A DNA stretch of 42,142 nt from positions 1-42,142 of the forward strand of contig JAFSGB010000040.1 in the NCBI GenBank assembly GCA_017434895.1. Direction: 5' to 3'. The notes below the pieces were generated by a model. The model made no database searches and was not told the DNA's origin. It was given only the letters and a program-made list of their open reading frames with translations. Source of the stretch: Clostridia bacterium (GTDB taxonomy: Bacteria; Bacillota; Clostridia; Oscillospirales; Acutalibacteraceae). A program made the position numbers and the translations under genes. Positions 8,404-17,308 of this stretch are shown here, one piece after another (the first letter of the stretch is position 1; each line of letters begins with the position of its first letter).

Positions 8404-8423
8404 AGGTTGCCTCCTTCTCTTTT

Positions 8424-8429
8424 AGTATA
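8424..8429 (-). promoter_or_regulatory. Possible -10 box of the XRE regulator gene
   Basis: TATACT on the minus strand, about 20 bases before the start codon. No convincing -35 box stands at 17 bases, so the promoter may be weak or need activation. Confidence 0.35.
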
Positions 8430-8455
8430 GACGATTCGGAGAGAAAAGAACACGA

Positions 8456-8490
8456 ACCGATGGTTGAGTGGGGAAAAAACAACCATCGGT
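8456..8490. promoter_or_regulatory. 11-bp inverted repeat upstream of the XRE regulator
   Basis: ACCGATGGTTG (8456-8466) and CAACCATCGGT (8480-8490) are perfect complements separated by 13 bases. A related half-site, GACCATCAA, follows near 8502. There is no T run, so it is more operator-like than terminator-like. It lies just upstream of the putative promoter; self-regulation is inferred. Confidence 0.55.
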
Positions 8491-8655
8491 AGAGTGAAAA
8501 TTGACCATCAAATTTACGTCTGTCAAAGTAATGTAAAATAACCGCACTCACTTTTGTGCAGGCATAACCGCAATAGAGGGGTGTTTTTAATATCGATAAG
8601 ACAAGCATTACGAAAAAATTCCCTCACATGTAATTTTTTATAAAATTACCTTAAT

Positions 8656-9453
8656 TTATTTTATTAAATCAATTATTTCCCCGCAATCTGCTAGTACAAT
8701 ATCGGGCTTATCAGCAGAAGTACGTAAAATTTCCTCATCCGTTTCTCCGCTCATTACAAGCACCGAAACACAGCCCGCATTAATTCCGCTTTTAACATCG
8801 GTATAAATTCTGTCGCCGATTACTGCGGTTTCATTTTTTTGACAATTGGCAATATCCATTGCAATCAGAGGCATAGCAGGTTCCGGTTTTCCGATAAATA
8901 TAGGACGTTTAGAAGTAGCATTATAAATCATATCGCAAACGCTTCCGCAATCGGGAACGCTGCCATATTCGGTAGGGCAAACATAATCGGGATTTGTAGC
9001 AATATATTTTACTTTTCTTGTGCATAAAAGCTTTGATACATCATCAAGCTTTTTAAAGGTAAGCTCGGTGTCATTTCCCATTACAATACAGTCGACCTCG
9101 TCTAAATTTTCCGTAATAACAAAACCATTTTGCTCAAGTTCTTTTTTGAGAGAATTTGTCCCACAAACATAAAGACGGTCATTCGGGCAATTTTTCTTTA
9201 AATATAATGCAGTTGCTTGGGAAGATGTTATGAAATCTTCAATCTCAGCGTCAATCCCTAATTTTTCAAGTTTTAGTATGTAATCCTCAACGCTTTTTGA
9301 AGAATTATTGGTCATAAACATATAGCGTTTTCCCTGTTTTTTTATGAGGCTTAAAAGTTCTTTTGTAAAGGTGAAAAGCTGATTTCCGAGATATAGAGTA
9401 CCATCCATATCAAATAGAAACAATTTAACGTTTTTTAAATAATTTTTTTCCAT
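8656..9453 (-). CDS. HAD-superfamily phosphatase, subfamily IIA (NagD/phosphoglycolate-phosphatase-like)
   Basis: 265 residues, cytoplasmic. Motif I is FDMDGTLYLG at about residues 14-23 (Asp nucleophile and general acid), motif II is MTNNSS, and motif IV is VIGDRIYTDVKSG. The cap inserted between motifs II and III marks class IIA, which includes NagD and nucleotide or glycolate phosphatases. The substrate cannot be told from sequence. GGAG stands six bases before the ATG. Its promoter overlaps that of malQ on the other strand. Confidence 0.85.
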   Translation of the reverse strand: MEKNYLKNVKLFLFDMDGTLYLGNQLFTFTKELLSLIKKQGKRYMFMTNNSSKSVEDYILKLEKLGIDAEIEDFITSSQATALYLKKNCPNDRLYVCGTNSLKKELEQNGFVITENLDEVDCIVMGNDTELTFKKLDDVSKLLCTRKVKYIATNPDYVCPTEYGSVPDCGSVCDMIYNATSKRPIFIGKPEPAMPLIAMDIANCQKNETAVIGDRIYTDVKSGINAGCVSVLVMSGETDEEILRTSADKPDIVLADCGEIIDLIK

Positions 9454-9474
9454 AATAACTCCATAATTCTGTAA

Positions 9475-9502
9475 TTGAAAATCTGTAATTTTATGTTATA
9501 AT
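9475..9502 (+). promoter_or_regulatory. Sigma-A promoter of malQ
   Basis: TTGAAA (9475-9480), 16-base spacer ending TGT, TATAAT (9497-9502). The -10 shares bases with the minus-strand -10 of the HAD gene. Confidence 0.6.
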
Positions 9503-9529
9503 TATAATATAATTATAAAAAAATTTCAA
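9501..9529 (-). promoter_or_regulatory. Sigma-A promoter of the HAD phosphatase gene
   Basis: TTGAAA (complement of 9524-9529), 17-base spacer, TATAAT (complement of 9501-9506). Start near 9494, about 40 bases before the ATG. Confidence 0.6.
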
Positions 9530-9559
9530 CATATTCTTTACAAATTTTAAGGAGTCATT

Positions 9560-11038
9560 ATGAGAAGTTGCGGAATTTTAATGCCTATTTTCTCCCTGCC
9601 GTCAAAATATGGTATCGGAACCCTCGGAAAGGAAGCTTTTCGTTTTATTGATTTTTTAAACAAAGCAGGTCAAAGCTATTGGCAAATTTTACCTTTAAAC
9701 CCCACTAACTACGGCGACTCACCATACCAATCCTTTTCTAGCTTTGCCGGTAATCCGTATTTTATTGATATTGAGCTTTTAATCGAAGAAAATCTGATTA
9801 CAAAAGAACTGGCCGACAGTTTTTCTTTTGGAGAAGACCCCGAAATAATTGATTATAATCTCCTTTACGAAAACCGATTAAAGCTTTTAAAACTGGCATT
9901 TGCCAATTTTAAGGCAAATAACAGTTACATATCCTTTTGCGAGAAAAATGCCTTTTGGTTAGACGATTATGCCTTATTTATGGCGCTCAAAAAAGCCCAT
10001 AACGATATTTCGTGGACTGAATGGGAAAATGAATTAAGATTGCATGAGACCAATGCAATAAATAAAGCTTCTAGGCAATACGAAACAGAAATTGAGTTTT
10101 ATAAATTTATTCAGTTTAAATTTGACGAGCAGTGGAAAAAGCTTAAGGCATATGCCCAAAAAAAGAATGTTTCAATTATCGGTGATATTCCTATTTATGT
10201 TGCCCTTGATTCTGCAGATGTTTGGGCAAATCCCAAACAATTTTTACTTGATAAAGATTTACAGCCCACTGTCGTTGCAGGTTGTCCTCCCGATGCTTTT
10301 TCAGAGGACGGTCAGCTTTGGGGAAATCCGATTTACGATTGGGAATATATGAAAAAAGACGGTTTTAGCTGGTGGAAAAGGTATTTCGGAAACGCACTAA
10401 AACGCTACGATATGGTAAGAATTGACCATTTCAGAGGTTTTGAATCATATTATGCAATCCCTTACACAGAAAAAACAGCCATTAACGGTAAGTGGGTTAA
10501 AGGCCCTAATATTGCTCTATTTGATTCTTTAACGGAGGAATTCGGCAAAAACCTACCTATCATTGCTGAGGATTTAGGCTACCTTACACCCGCAGTGAAA
10601 AAAATGCTTAAAGCCACCGCTTTCCCCGGAATGAAGGTTTTACAATTTGCTTTCGACCCCTCCCTTTCGAGCGATTATTTGCCTCATAATTTTAACAGAA
10701 ATTCTGTTGTATATATTGGCACGCATGATAACGACACTATTCTTGGTTGGTTAACCTCCGCTTCGAGTGAAGAAATCGAAATTGCCAAAAATTATATAAA
10801 TCTGCAACCAAATGAAAATTTTAGCTGGGCAATGATTAAGCTTGCTCTAATGTCTGTTGCAGATACCTGCATTTTAATGATGCCGGATATTCTTAGTCTT
10901 GATTCAAAAGCCAGAATAAACACACCTTCAACACTCGGCGGAAACTGGCAATGGCGAATGAAAGGCGAATGCCTTAATCATTGGCTTGCAGAAATTATTT
11001 ATAAAAACACCGAGATTTACGGTCGACTACCCTCTTAA
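9560..11038 (+). CDS. malQ: 4-alpha-glucanotransferase (amylomaltase, GH77)
   Basis: 492 residues, no signal peptide, cytoplasmic. It disproportionates malto-oligosaccharides during maltodextrin and glycogen use. The catalytic residues of GH77 are visible: RIDHFRGFE with the nucleophile Asp289, IIAEDLG with acid/base Glu337, and IGTHDNDT with Asp390. N-terminal RSCGILMPIFSLPSKYGIG and the YQSFSSFAGNPYFI substrate loop are typical. AAGGAG precedes the ATG. The gene is monocistronic: its own promoter upstream and a strong terminator 12 bases after the stop. Confidence 0.96.
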   Translation: MRSCGILMPIFSLPSKYGIGTLGKEAFRFIDFLNKAGQSYWQILPLNPTNYGDSPYQSFSSFAGNPYFIDIELLIEENLITKELADSFSFGEDPEIIDYNLLYENRLKLLKLAFANFKANNSYISFCEKNAFWLDDYALFMALKKAHNDISWTEWENELRLHETNAINKASRQYETEIEFYKFIQFKFDEQWKKLKAYAQKKNVSIIGDIPIYVALDSADVWANPKQFLLDKDLQPTVVAGCPPDAFSEDGQLWGNPIYDWEYMKKDGFSWWKRYFGNALKRYDMVRIDHFRGFESYYAIPYTEKTAINGKWVKGPNIALFDSLTEEFGKNLPIIAEDLGYLTPAVKKMLKATAFPGMKVLQFAFDPSLSSDYLPHNFNRNSVVYIGTHDNDTILGWLTSASSEEIEIAKNYINLQPNENFSWAMIKLALMSVADTCILMMPDILSLDSKARINTPSTLGGNWQWRMKGECLNHWLAEIIYKNTEIYGRLPS

Positions 11039-11049
11039 AATTCATCAAT

Positions 11050-11094
11050 AAATATGCACCCAAAAGTTTGACACTTTTGTAGGTGCATATTTTT
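11050..11094 (+). terminator. Terminator of malQ
   Basis: AAATATGCACC-CAAAAGT, loop TTGAC, ACTTTTG-TA-GGTGCATATTT: an 18-bp stem interrupted by two unpaired bases, then TTTT. Confidence 0.85.
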
Positions 11095-11146
11095 ATGGCA
11101 AAAAAGTACCATATAAAATTCAAGCAATTTTAAAGTAACATTTTTG

Positions 11147-11175
11147 TTGAATTATCTTATAACTTTTGGTATAAT
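11147..11175 (+). promoter_or_regulatory. Sigma-A promoter of the thyX operon
   Basis: TTGAAT (11147-11152), 17-base spacer ending in TGG, TATAAT (11170-11175). It starts a five-gene run. Confidence 0.7.
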
Positions 11176-11209
11176 CAATGTGTATATAAAAACAGAAAGG
11201 GGCCTTAAA

Positions 11210-11983
11210 ATGCCTAAGGTATATCTATTAGCACACACTCCTAATCCCGAGCACACCGTTGCCGCCGCCGCAAAGCTTTGTTACAGTAGCTCAAAAGTAA
11301 GCGATTTGGCAAATAGTTTGACCGAGGAACAGGCCGCATCCTTTGTTGAAATGCTCAGCGAAATCGGACATGAAAGTCCTATTGAACACGCAAGCTTCAC
11401 CTTTGGAATTGAAGGTGTTTCTCGTTCGCTTTTGGCACAAATCACCCGCCACAGAATGGCATCATTTTCCGTTAAGAGTCAGCGTTATGTAAGAGAAGGC
11501 TCCTTTGAATACATAACCCCTCCCGAAATTGCCGCCGAGCCTGAAGCTTTAGCATTATACGAGGAAATTATGGCAGAGGACCAAAAAAGATATGACCGAC
11601 TGACTGAAATATTAAAGGAAAAGCACAAGGCTACATTTATATCTGAGGGCAAGGATGAAAAAACCGCCGACCGCTTGGCTGAGAAAAAGGCCATTGAGGA
11701 TGCCCGCTTTGTTCTGCCAAATTCCTGTGAAACCCAAATGGTTATGACTATGAATGCACGGTCTTTAATGAATTTTTTTAAAATTCGTTGCTGTAAGCGT
11801 GCTCAATGGGAAATTAGGGAAATTGCAGACCAGATGTTAGCACTGGTTAGTGCGGTCGCCCCAAACATATTTAAAAACGCTGGTCCCTCTTGTCTTAGAG
11901 GCAAATGCAGTGAAGGTAAAATGTCCTGCGGTAAACCCGAGGAAGTTAGAGAATTTTACAAGGAACTTAAAAAGAATGGGTAA
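11210..11983 (+). CDS. thyX: FAD-dependent thymidylate synthase
   Basis: 257 residues. Makes dTMP from dUMP with methylene-tetrahydrofolate and reduced FAD. The ThyX signature RHRx7S is present as [11 protein letters not shown], followed by [20 protein letters not shown] before it and the late [11 protein letters not shown] match the substrate-binding regions. The ATG at 11210 follows an AAAGGGG site; in-frame codons further upstream would put the start inside the promoter. It overlaps tmk by 8 bases, coupling dTMP synthesis to its phosphorylation. No thyA is visible in the window. Confidence 0.95.
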   Translation: MPKVYLLAHTPNPEHTVAAAAKLCYSSSKVSDLANSLTEEQAASFVEMLSEIGHESPIEHASFTFGIEGVSRSLLAQITRHRMASFSVKSQRYVREGSFEYITPPEIAAEPEALALYEEIMAEDQKRYDRLTEILKEKHKATFISEGKDEKTADRLAEKKAIEDARFVLPNSCETQMVMTMNARSLMNFFKIRCCKRAQWEIREIADQMLALVSAVAPNIFKNAGPSCLRGKCSEGKMSCGKPEEVREFYKELKKNG

Positions 11984-12644
11984 ATTAATTGTTATTGAGG
12001 GTCTTGACGGTAGCGGAAAGTCCACCCAATTAGAATTACTTGAAAGCAACTTAAAACAACAAGGCGTTGACTGTAAGGCCGTATCCTTTCCGAATTATGA
12101 AAGTCCGTCAAGTACGCTTGTCAAGATGTACTTGGGCGGTGAATTCGGAAAAAAACCAAACGAAGTGAACGCCTTTGCTGCATCAGTTTTTTACACGGTT
12201 GACAGATACGCCAGCTTTAAATCCGACTGGGGTAAATATTACGAAAACGGAGGTACTGTTGTTTCGGGAAGATATACTACCTCCAATGCTGTTCACCAAT
12301 GTTCAAAGCTACCCGAAAGCGAATGGCAGTCTTTTCTTGACTGGCTTTACGATTTCGAATACAACAAAATTGCCATTCCAAAGCCGGATAAGGTGATTTT
12401 TCTTGATATGCCCATTGAGATTTCGCAAAAGCTACTCACAAAGCGTTACAGTGGAAACGAAAGCAAAAAAGACATTCACGAAAGTGATACCGAATATTTG
12501 GCAAAATGCCGCAAAGCGGCGGTCTTTACTGCCGAATATTCAAATTGGGAAATTATTCCCTGCAGTGAAAACGGCGAGGCAAGAACTATTGATGCTATCG
12601 CAAAAGACGTTTTGGCATGCGTTTTAAAGGTTTACGGAGACTGA
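11976..12644 (+). CDS. tmk: Thymidylate kinase
   Basis: 222 residues. Phosphorylates dTMP to dTDP. Walker [11 protein letters not shown] is at residues 8-17, a VDRYAS motif near residue 75 corresponds to the family DR(Y) dTMP-binding motif, and [11 protein letters not shown] is the usual pre-Walker B strand. The central region ([14 protein letters not shown]) differs from E. coli Tmk and matches a divergent Firmicutes-type form. The start overlaps thyX by 8 bases with AAGGA just upstream. Confidence 0.92.
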   Translation: MGKLIVIEGLDGSGKSTQLELLESNLKQQGVDCKAVSFPNYESPSSTLVKMYLGGEFGKKPNEVNAFAASVFYTVDRYASFKSDWGKYYENGGTVVSGRYTTSNAVHQCSKLPESEWQSFLDWLYDFEYNKIAIPKPDKVIFLDMPIEISQKLLTKRYSGNESKKDIHESDTEYLAKCRKAAVFTAEYSNWEIIPCSENGEARTIDAIAKDVLACVLKVYGD

Positions 12645-12646
12645 TT

Positions 12647-13189
12647 ATGGTATATATTTTTTTAGCAAACGGCTTTGAGGAATGTGAAGCATTAGTCCCC
12701 CTTGATATCCTCCTCAGAGGCGATATTGAGGTTAAAACCGTCGGTATTGGCGGATTGGAAATTAAGGGCACACACAACATAACGGTAATTGCCGATATTA
12801 CCGATAGTGAGGTTGTCCTTAAAGATATTGATGCCGTTATTTTGCCGGGTGGAATGCCCGGGACTGACAATCTTGAAAGCAACGAGACCGTAAATAAAGC
12901 AATAGAGTATGCAAATGAAAACGGTAAGCTTGTTTGTGCTATCTGTGCCGCACCTAAAATTTTAGGCGTTATGGGACTTTTAAAGGGCAAGTCTGCGACA
13001 TGCTTTCCCTCCTTTGAAAAAAATTTAATTGGTGCCGAGGTTACCACAAACTCAGTTGTAAAGGACGGCAACATTATTACCGCTAAGGGTGCAGGAGTCG
13101 CTTTTGAATTTGGATTTACTGTCTTAGAAAGTCTAATTGGTACTGATAAAACCGAAGCTCTCAAAAATCAAATGCAGTACGGAGGTTAA
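12647..13189 (+). CDS. DJ-1/PfpI family protein
   Basis: 180 residues, the DJ-1/ThiJ size. The conserved glutamate is in LANGFEECEA and the reactive cysteine in the nucleophile elbow VCAICAAPKILG, near residue 100. VILPGGMPGTDNL is the usual preceding loop. DJ-1 relatives act as glyoxalases, deglycases or redox sensors; the activity here is not decidable. The ATG follows GGAGA and begins 3 bases after the tmk stop. It is in the thyX-tmk-mltG-U32 run, an order that gives no functional clue. Confidence 0.9.
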   Translation: MVYIFLANGFEECEALVPLDILLRGDIEVKTVGIGGLEIKGTHNITVIADITDSEVVLKDIDAVILPGGMPGTDNLESNETVNKAIEYANENGKLVCAICAAPKILGVMGLLKGKSATCFPSFEKNLIGAEVTTNSVVKDGNIITAKGAGVAFEFGFTVLESLIGTDKTEALKNQMQYGG

Positions 13190-13190
13190 A

Positions 13191-14444
13191 ATGGATAATA
13201 ATTTCAAAAATGATGACGATTTTATAATCGGTAAAGGCTTTCAACTTGAAATTCAAGATGAAAAACCAAAAAAACATAAAAAAAGCAAATCCAAAAAGAA
13301 AAATTCCGCCGTTAAAAGTATTGTTTGGATACTCTCAATTATTATTGTGTCGGTGGGACTTTCCGCTGGCATTATTTACGCCGGTGCCGACTTTACGGGC
13401 ATTGGCTTTGGCCGTGGAGATGACACCACAATGGAAATTGAAATGGGTACCCCCACCGCCGATATTGCCGAGCAATTAAAGGAAAGCGGTGCGGTTAAAA
13501 TACCTATGCTTTTTAGGATTTACGCTAAGCTTATGAAATATGATAGTCAGTTTAAGTATGGTGTTTATACCTTTAATACCGAGGCTGGCTACAAGGACAT
13601 TTGCCAAATGCTGATTAGCGACGGTGCAAAGGCAGAAACAGTTCAGGTTACTATTCCGGAAGGAACAGGTATCAACGATTTTACAAAAAACGTTAACGGC
13701 GAAAAGGTTACGGTTAAAGGTATTGCAACCATACTTTCCGAAGCCGGTGTTTGTACCAGAAGTCAATTTTTATCCGCTTTAGACGATGTAAAGCGTGACT
13801 CTAAGCTACTTTCATCTGCGGACGATATTAAGACCTACCACACTCTTGAGGGTTACCTTTTCCCCGAAACTTACAGTTTTTATTCCTTTGATGACGGAGA
13901 AGAATGCGCTCGCTTAGCAGTGAAAAAAATGCTTGAAGAGAGCGAAAAAAGAATTACCGACAGTATGTTTAAGCGTGCTGACGAATTGGGCTACTCTATT
14001 AACCAAATACTTACTATGGCATCTATTATTCAAATGGAGTCGGGTATTGAAGTTAAAACTGAGGAAGCGAAAAACCGCCTTCAAGACAATATGAAGGGCG
14101 TTGCAAGCGTTTTTTACAACCGACTTGATTCTGCCGAAACTGGCGGCACCTTAGGTTCCTCCCCCACCTTGTTTTACGGGGACAGCTTTAATCAGGACGA
14201 CGGACGGTACAACACCCAAGCCGACGATAAGTTTTCTGCTATTAAGGGACTCCCACCCGGACCTATCTGCTCACCCGGTATTGATGCTATTAATGCGGCA
14301 CTTTACCCAAAAACATCCGATTATTACTATTTTGTGACCGATAGCTCGGGTAACTTCTACTTCCACAAAACAATGGCCGAGCAAAATCTAACAATTGCCA
14401 AACTCAAAAAAGGACAACAATGGATTTATGAGTACTTCAACTGA
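13191..14444 (+). CDS. mltG: Endolytic murein transglycosylase MltG (YceG-like)
   Basis: 417 residues. Type II membrane protein: a Lys-rich cytosolic tail (residues 25-42), one membrane helix at about 43-64, then an extracellular part. The YceG hallmarks are present: LEGYLFPETYSF at 219-230, the catalytic glutamate in MASIIQMESG (Glu283, matching Glu218 of E. coli), and VASVFYNRLD. MltG cleaves nascent glycan strands and limits their length. The GGAGG site is at 13181-13185, overlapping the end of the DJ-1 gene; the next gene overlaps by 17 bases. Confidence 0.94.
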   Translation: MDNNFKNDDDFIIGKGFQLEIQDEKPKKHKKSKSKKKNSAVKSIVWILSIIIVSVGLSAGIIYAGADFTGIGFGRGDDTTMEIEMGTPTADIAEQLKESGAVKIPMLFRIYAKLMKYDSQFKYGVYTFNTEAGYKDICQMLISDGAKAETVQVTIPEGTGINDFTKNVNGEKVTVKGIATILSEAGVCTRSQFLSALDDVKRDSKLLSSADDIKTYHTLEGYLFPETYSFYSFDDGEECARLAVKKMLEESEKRITDSMFKRADELGYSINQILTMASIIQMESGIEVKTEEAKNRLQDNMKGVASVFYNRLDSAETGGTLGSSPTLFYGDSFNQDDGRYNTQADDKFSAIKGLPPGPICSPGIDAINAALYPKTSDYYYFVTDSSGNFYFHKTMAEQNLTIAKLKKGQQWIYEYFN

Positions 14445-15666
14445 TTTTCTCACTCTACCCGAGCTTCTTTCCCCAGCGGGTGATTTAACCAGACTTAAAG
14501 CTGCGGTGGATTTCGGTGCAGATGCAGTGTTTTTAGCGGGTGAGGAGTTCGGTATGAGAACTGCCGCAACCAATTTCGGTGAGGCTGATTTAAAGGCGGG
14601 TATTGACTATGCCCACCAAAACAGCGTTAAGGTGCACGTAACCTGTAACACAATACCCCATAACGCCGAAATGCCAAGACTTCCCGCCTTTTTGGAAAAT
14701 CTTAATTCCTTAGGTGCAGATGCAATAATCGCAAGTGACCTTGGAACTATGAATATGGTTAAAAAATATGCACCTGACTGTGATTTGCACATTTCGGTAC
14801 AATCGGGAATTTGCAACTATGAAACCGCAAAAGCTTTTTACGATTTAGGTGCAAAGCGTGTAGTACTTGCCCGCGAGCTTTCCCTTGACGAGATTGCTGA
14901 AATTCGTGCCAAAACACCTAATGACCTTGAATTAGAAGCCTTTGCTCACGGAGCAATGTGTGTCTCCTTTTCGGCAAGATGCTTGCTTTCGAGCTATATG
15001 ACAGGCAGAGACGCTAACCGAGGTGACTGTGCACAGTCATGCCGCTGGAGTTATTCTCTTATGGAGGAAAAACGTCCGGGGCAGTATATGGATATTACCG
15101 AAACCGATAAGGGCACCTATATTTTAAATGCCAACGATTTGTGTATGGCGGAATATTTGGATAAAATGATTGCCGCCGGTGTAGGCAGTTTAAAACTCGA
15201 AGGTCGTGCTAAATCCCACTATTATACCGCAGTTGTCACCAATGCCTACCATGGTGCATTAGATAGTATCAAGGAAAATCCCTTCGGTTGGGAATGCCCT
15301 GCTTGGGTTTTAAAGGAGCTTAATAAAATTAGCCACCGCACCTATTCTACGGGCTTTTATTTGGGAATTCCCGAAAATTCACAGACCTACCAAAATGCCG
15401 GCTATGTCAGAGATTACTCGGTTGCCGCCATTGTGGACGGCTACGAGGAAGGATGCGTTATTGCGACACTTAAAAACAAGTTTTTCTGCGGTCAGGAGCT
15501 TGATTGCTTAGAGCCAAAAGCTCCGCCGTTTATTATCAAGGCTGATAATTTAATGGACGAAAAAGGCGAAAAAATCGAGTCTGCTTTCAGACCGATGATG
15601 AAAATCAAAATTCCCTATGAGCGACCCATTAAGGTCGGTTCACTTTTAAGAATGAAAGCCGAATAA
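14428..15666 (+). CDS. Peptidase U32 family protein
   Basis: 412 residues. The family signature is clear: EAFAHGAMCVSFSARCLLS followed by GRDANRGDCAQSCR, with the cysteines that in related proteins (TrhP, UbiU/V, RlhA) hold an Fe-S cluster. The N-terminal LPELLSPAGDLTRLKAAVDFGADAVF is standard. Members act in tRNA or rRNA hydroxylation or as collagenase-like proteins; tRNA hydroxylation (TrhP-like) is the most plausible in Firmicutes but is inference. It starts at the in-frame ATG 14428, inside the mltG end. It is the last gene before a terminator-like hairpin. Confidence 0.9.
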   Translation: MSTSTDFLTLPELLSPAGDLTRLKAAVDFGADAVFLAGEEFGMRTAATNFGEADLKAGIDYAHQNSVKVHVTCNTIPHNAEMPRLPAFLENLNSLGADAIIASDLGTMNMVKKYAPDCDLHISVQSGICNYETAKAFYDLGAKRVVLARELSLDEIAEIRAKTPNDLELEAFAHGAMCVSFSARCLLSSYMTGRDANRGDCAQSCRWSYSLMEEKRPGQYMDITETDKGTYILNANDLCMAEYLDKMIAAGVGSLKLEGRAKSHYYTAVVTNAYHGALDSIKENPFGWECPAWVLKELNKISHRTYSTGFYLGIPENSQTYQNAGYVRDYSVAAIVDGYEEGCVIATLKNKFFCGQELDCLEPKAPPFIIKADNLMDEKGEKIESAFRPMMKIKIPYERPIKVGSLLRMKAE

Positions 15667-15672
15667 AACCTT

Positions 15673-15709
15673 CACCTCTTGTCAAAATTAAAACAAGAGG
15701 TGTTTTTTT
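15673..15709 (+). terminator. Terminator hairpin that also holds the ribosome site of the PBP gene
   Basis: CACCTCTTGT (15673-15682) pairs perfectly with ACAAGAGGTG (15693-15702) over a 10-base loop, followed by seven T. The 3' arm contains AAGAGGTG, the only ribosome-site candidate for the PBP, whose ATG directly follows the T run at 15710. Confidence 0.75.
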
Positions 15710-17281
15710 ATGAAAAATCGTGCTTTGATTTGCTTCACACTTTGTATTGTGTTATTTTTTGTATCAGTAATGAAGGTGGCAACCGTTGCGACAAGTGATT
15801 TTTACGAGGCAAATAACACACAGAACGGGATTAGGCTTAATATCGGCGACAGTCGCGGTACAATTTACGACTGCAATAATATTCCTTTGACTAACTGTGA
15901 GGAAAAAATCATTGCCGCCGTTTCACCGACACCCAGAGCTATTACTGCTATAAGCCAAGTGCTTGACGGCGATGCACTTGAAAATGTTTTACAACAGCTT
16001 AAAAGCGGAAAGCCTGTGCTTTGCGAGGTGCCTAAAAAGATTGATTGTGACGGAATAGTTTGCACTACTCTTTTCACTGACGAAAATACTCCCTCACGCC
16101 ATATAATCGGCTACACCGACGAGGACTCAAAGGGCGTTAGCGGGCTTCAAAAGGCTTTTGACAGCATTTTAACTTCCGATACGGGTATTTCTGTCTTTTA
16201 TACTACCGACGCAAAGGGACGGATTCTAGAGGGCATAGAGCCAGAGCTTACAAATCCAAACCGTGCCATGACACACGGCATTATTACTACACTTGACAGT
16301 AACATTCAAACCATTGCAGAGAAAAATGCCAATTTTCTGGAAATGGGTGCTATAATTGTCGCAGATGCCAAAAACGGAAAAATCCGTGCCAGTGTCAGCA
16401 AACCCGCCTTTGACAGCAATCATCTTGAAATATTTTTAAATAGTGATAATTCCCCGCTTTTAAACAGAGTAATAAATTCTTACAATGTAGGTTCTATCTT
16501 TAAACCGTGTATTGCGGCGGCTGGAATTGAAAACAACAAAAACGATTTTATTTATAAATGTACTGGCAGTTGCGAAATTATAGACAGGTTTTTTAAATGT
16601 CACAAGCTTGACGGTCACGGCAACCTCGATTTACGCGGTGGCTTAGCCTTTTCTTGTAATACATTTTTTTACAACCTTGCATTTGAAGTTGGATATGAGA
16701 ATATTTATAATACCGCAAAAAAACTCAGTTTTGGTCAAAGTCTTAAGCTTTGCGACGGAATTTACACTTCAAAAAGCAATCTGCCTCAAAAAGAAAGTCT
16801 CAAAAATATTGCTTACCTTGCGAATTTAAGTATAGGCCAAGGTGAACTGCTTTCATCTCCTATTTCGATTTTGCCTCTTTATACGGCAATAGCCTTAAAC
16901 GGAGAATATTATATTCCATCTTTAGTTGAGGGAACTATTGAAAACGGCAAGTTTACTCAATACGATATCGGTGCTCCGACCAAAGCTTTTAGCAGTGAAA
17001 CTGCAGATGTATTAAAGGATTATTTAAAAAGTGTAATTGAGGAAGGAACGGGTGAAAAAGCAAAGCCTAAAACCGTTTCAGCCGCAGGTAAAACTGCGAC
17101 GGCACAAACGGGAAAATTCAGAAACGGCAAAGAAATAAGCGAGAGCTGGTTTTGCGGTTTTTTTCCGGCCGACGACCCCGAATACGTTGTAGTAGTATTT
17201 TCCGAGGACGAACAAAAACAAGAAAAAACCTGCAGTGAAATTTTTAGTTTTCTTGCCGACCAAATAACTGCATTAAAATAA
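15710..17281 (+). CDS. Class B penicillin-binding protein (D,D-transpeptidase)
   Basis: 523 residues, short for the class. An N-terminal membrane helix (about 5-25) is followed by a small dimerisation region with GDSRGTIYDCNNIPL, then the transpeptidase domain. Its motifs are SxxK as SIFK (Ser262, Lys265), SxN as SCN (315-317) and KTG as KTA (461-463) in AAGKTATAQTG. The KTA form replaces the Gly of KTG. Such proteins crosslink peptidoglycan in elongation, division or sporulation; the SpoVD-like ending suggests, but does not prove, the last two. It lies behind a terminator hairpin, so expression may be controlled separately from the mltG operon. Confidence 0.88.
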   Translation: MKNRALICFTLCIVLFFVSVMKVATVATSDFYEANNTQNGIRLNIGDSRGTIYDCNNIPLTNCEEKIIAAVSPTPRAITAISQVLDGDALENVLQQLKSGKPVLCEVPKKIDCDGIVCTTLFTDENTPSRHIIGYTDEDSKGVSGLQKAFDSILTSDTGISVFYTTDAKGRILEGIEPELTNPNRAMTHGIITTLDSNIQTIAEKNANFLEMGAIIVADAKNGKIRASVSKPAFDSNHLEIFLNSDNSPLLNRVINSYNVGSIFKPCIAAAGIENNKNDFIYKCTGSCEIIDRFFKCHKLDGHGNLDLRGGLAFSCNTFFYNLAFEVGYENIYNTAKKLSFGQSLKLCDGIYTSKSNLPQKESLKNIAYLANLSIGQGELLSSPISILPLYTAIALNGEYYIPSLVEGTIENGKFTQYDIGAPTKAFSSETADVLKDYLKSVIEEGTGEKAKPKTVSAAGKTATAQTGKFRNGKEISESWFCGFFPADDPEYVVVVFSEDEQKQEKTCSEIFSFLADQITALK

Positions 17282-17282
17282 A

Positions 17283-17304
17283 AATGCTCCCTTTCGGGAG
17301 CATT
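17283..17304. terminator. Bidirectional terminator between the PBP gene and fprA
   Basis: AATGCTCCC, loop TTTC, GGGAGCATT: a perfect 9-bp stem between convergent genes. On the minus strand it is followed by TTTTATTTTA and on the plus strand by AGTTTTAAAT, so termination is stronger for fprA. Confidence 0.88.
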
Positions 17305-17308
17305 AGTT

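Noticed and set aside
8306-8608. Minus-strand frame overlapping the start of the XRE gene
   Set aside because: It crosses the palindrome and promoter region, has no ribosome site and no known motif.
9488-9520. AT-rich palindrome as an origin or recombination site
   Set aside because: It is fully explained by two overlapping -10 boxes of divergent promoters; no DnaA boxes or repeats surround it.
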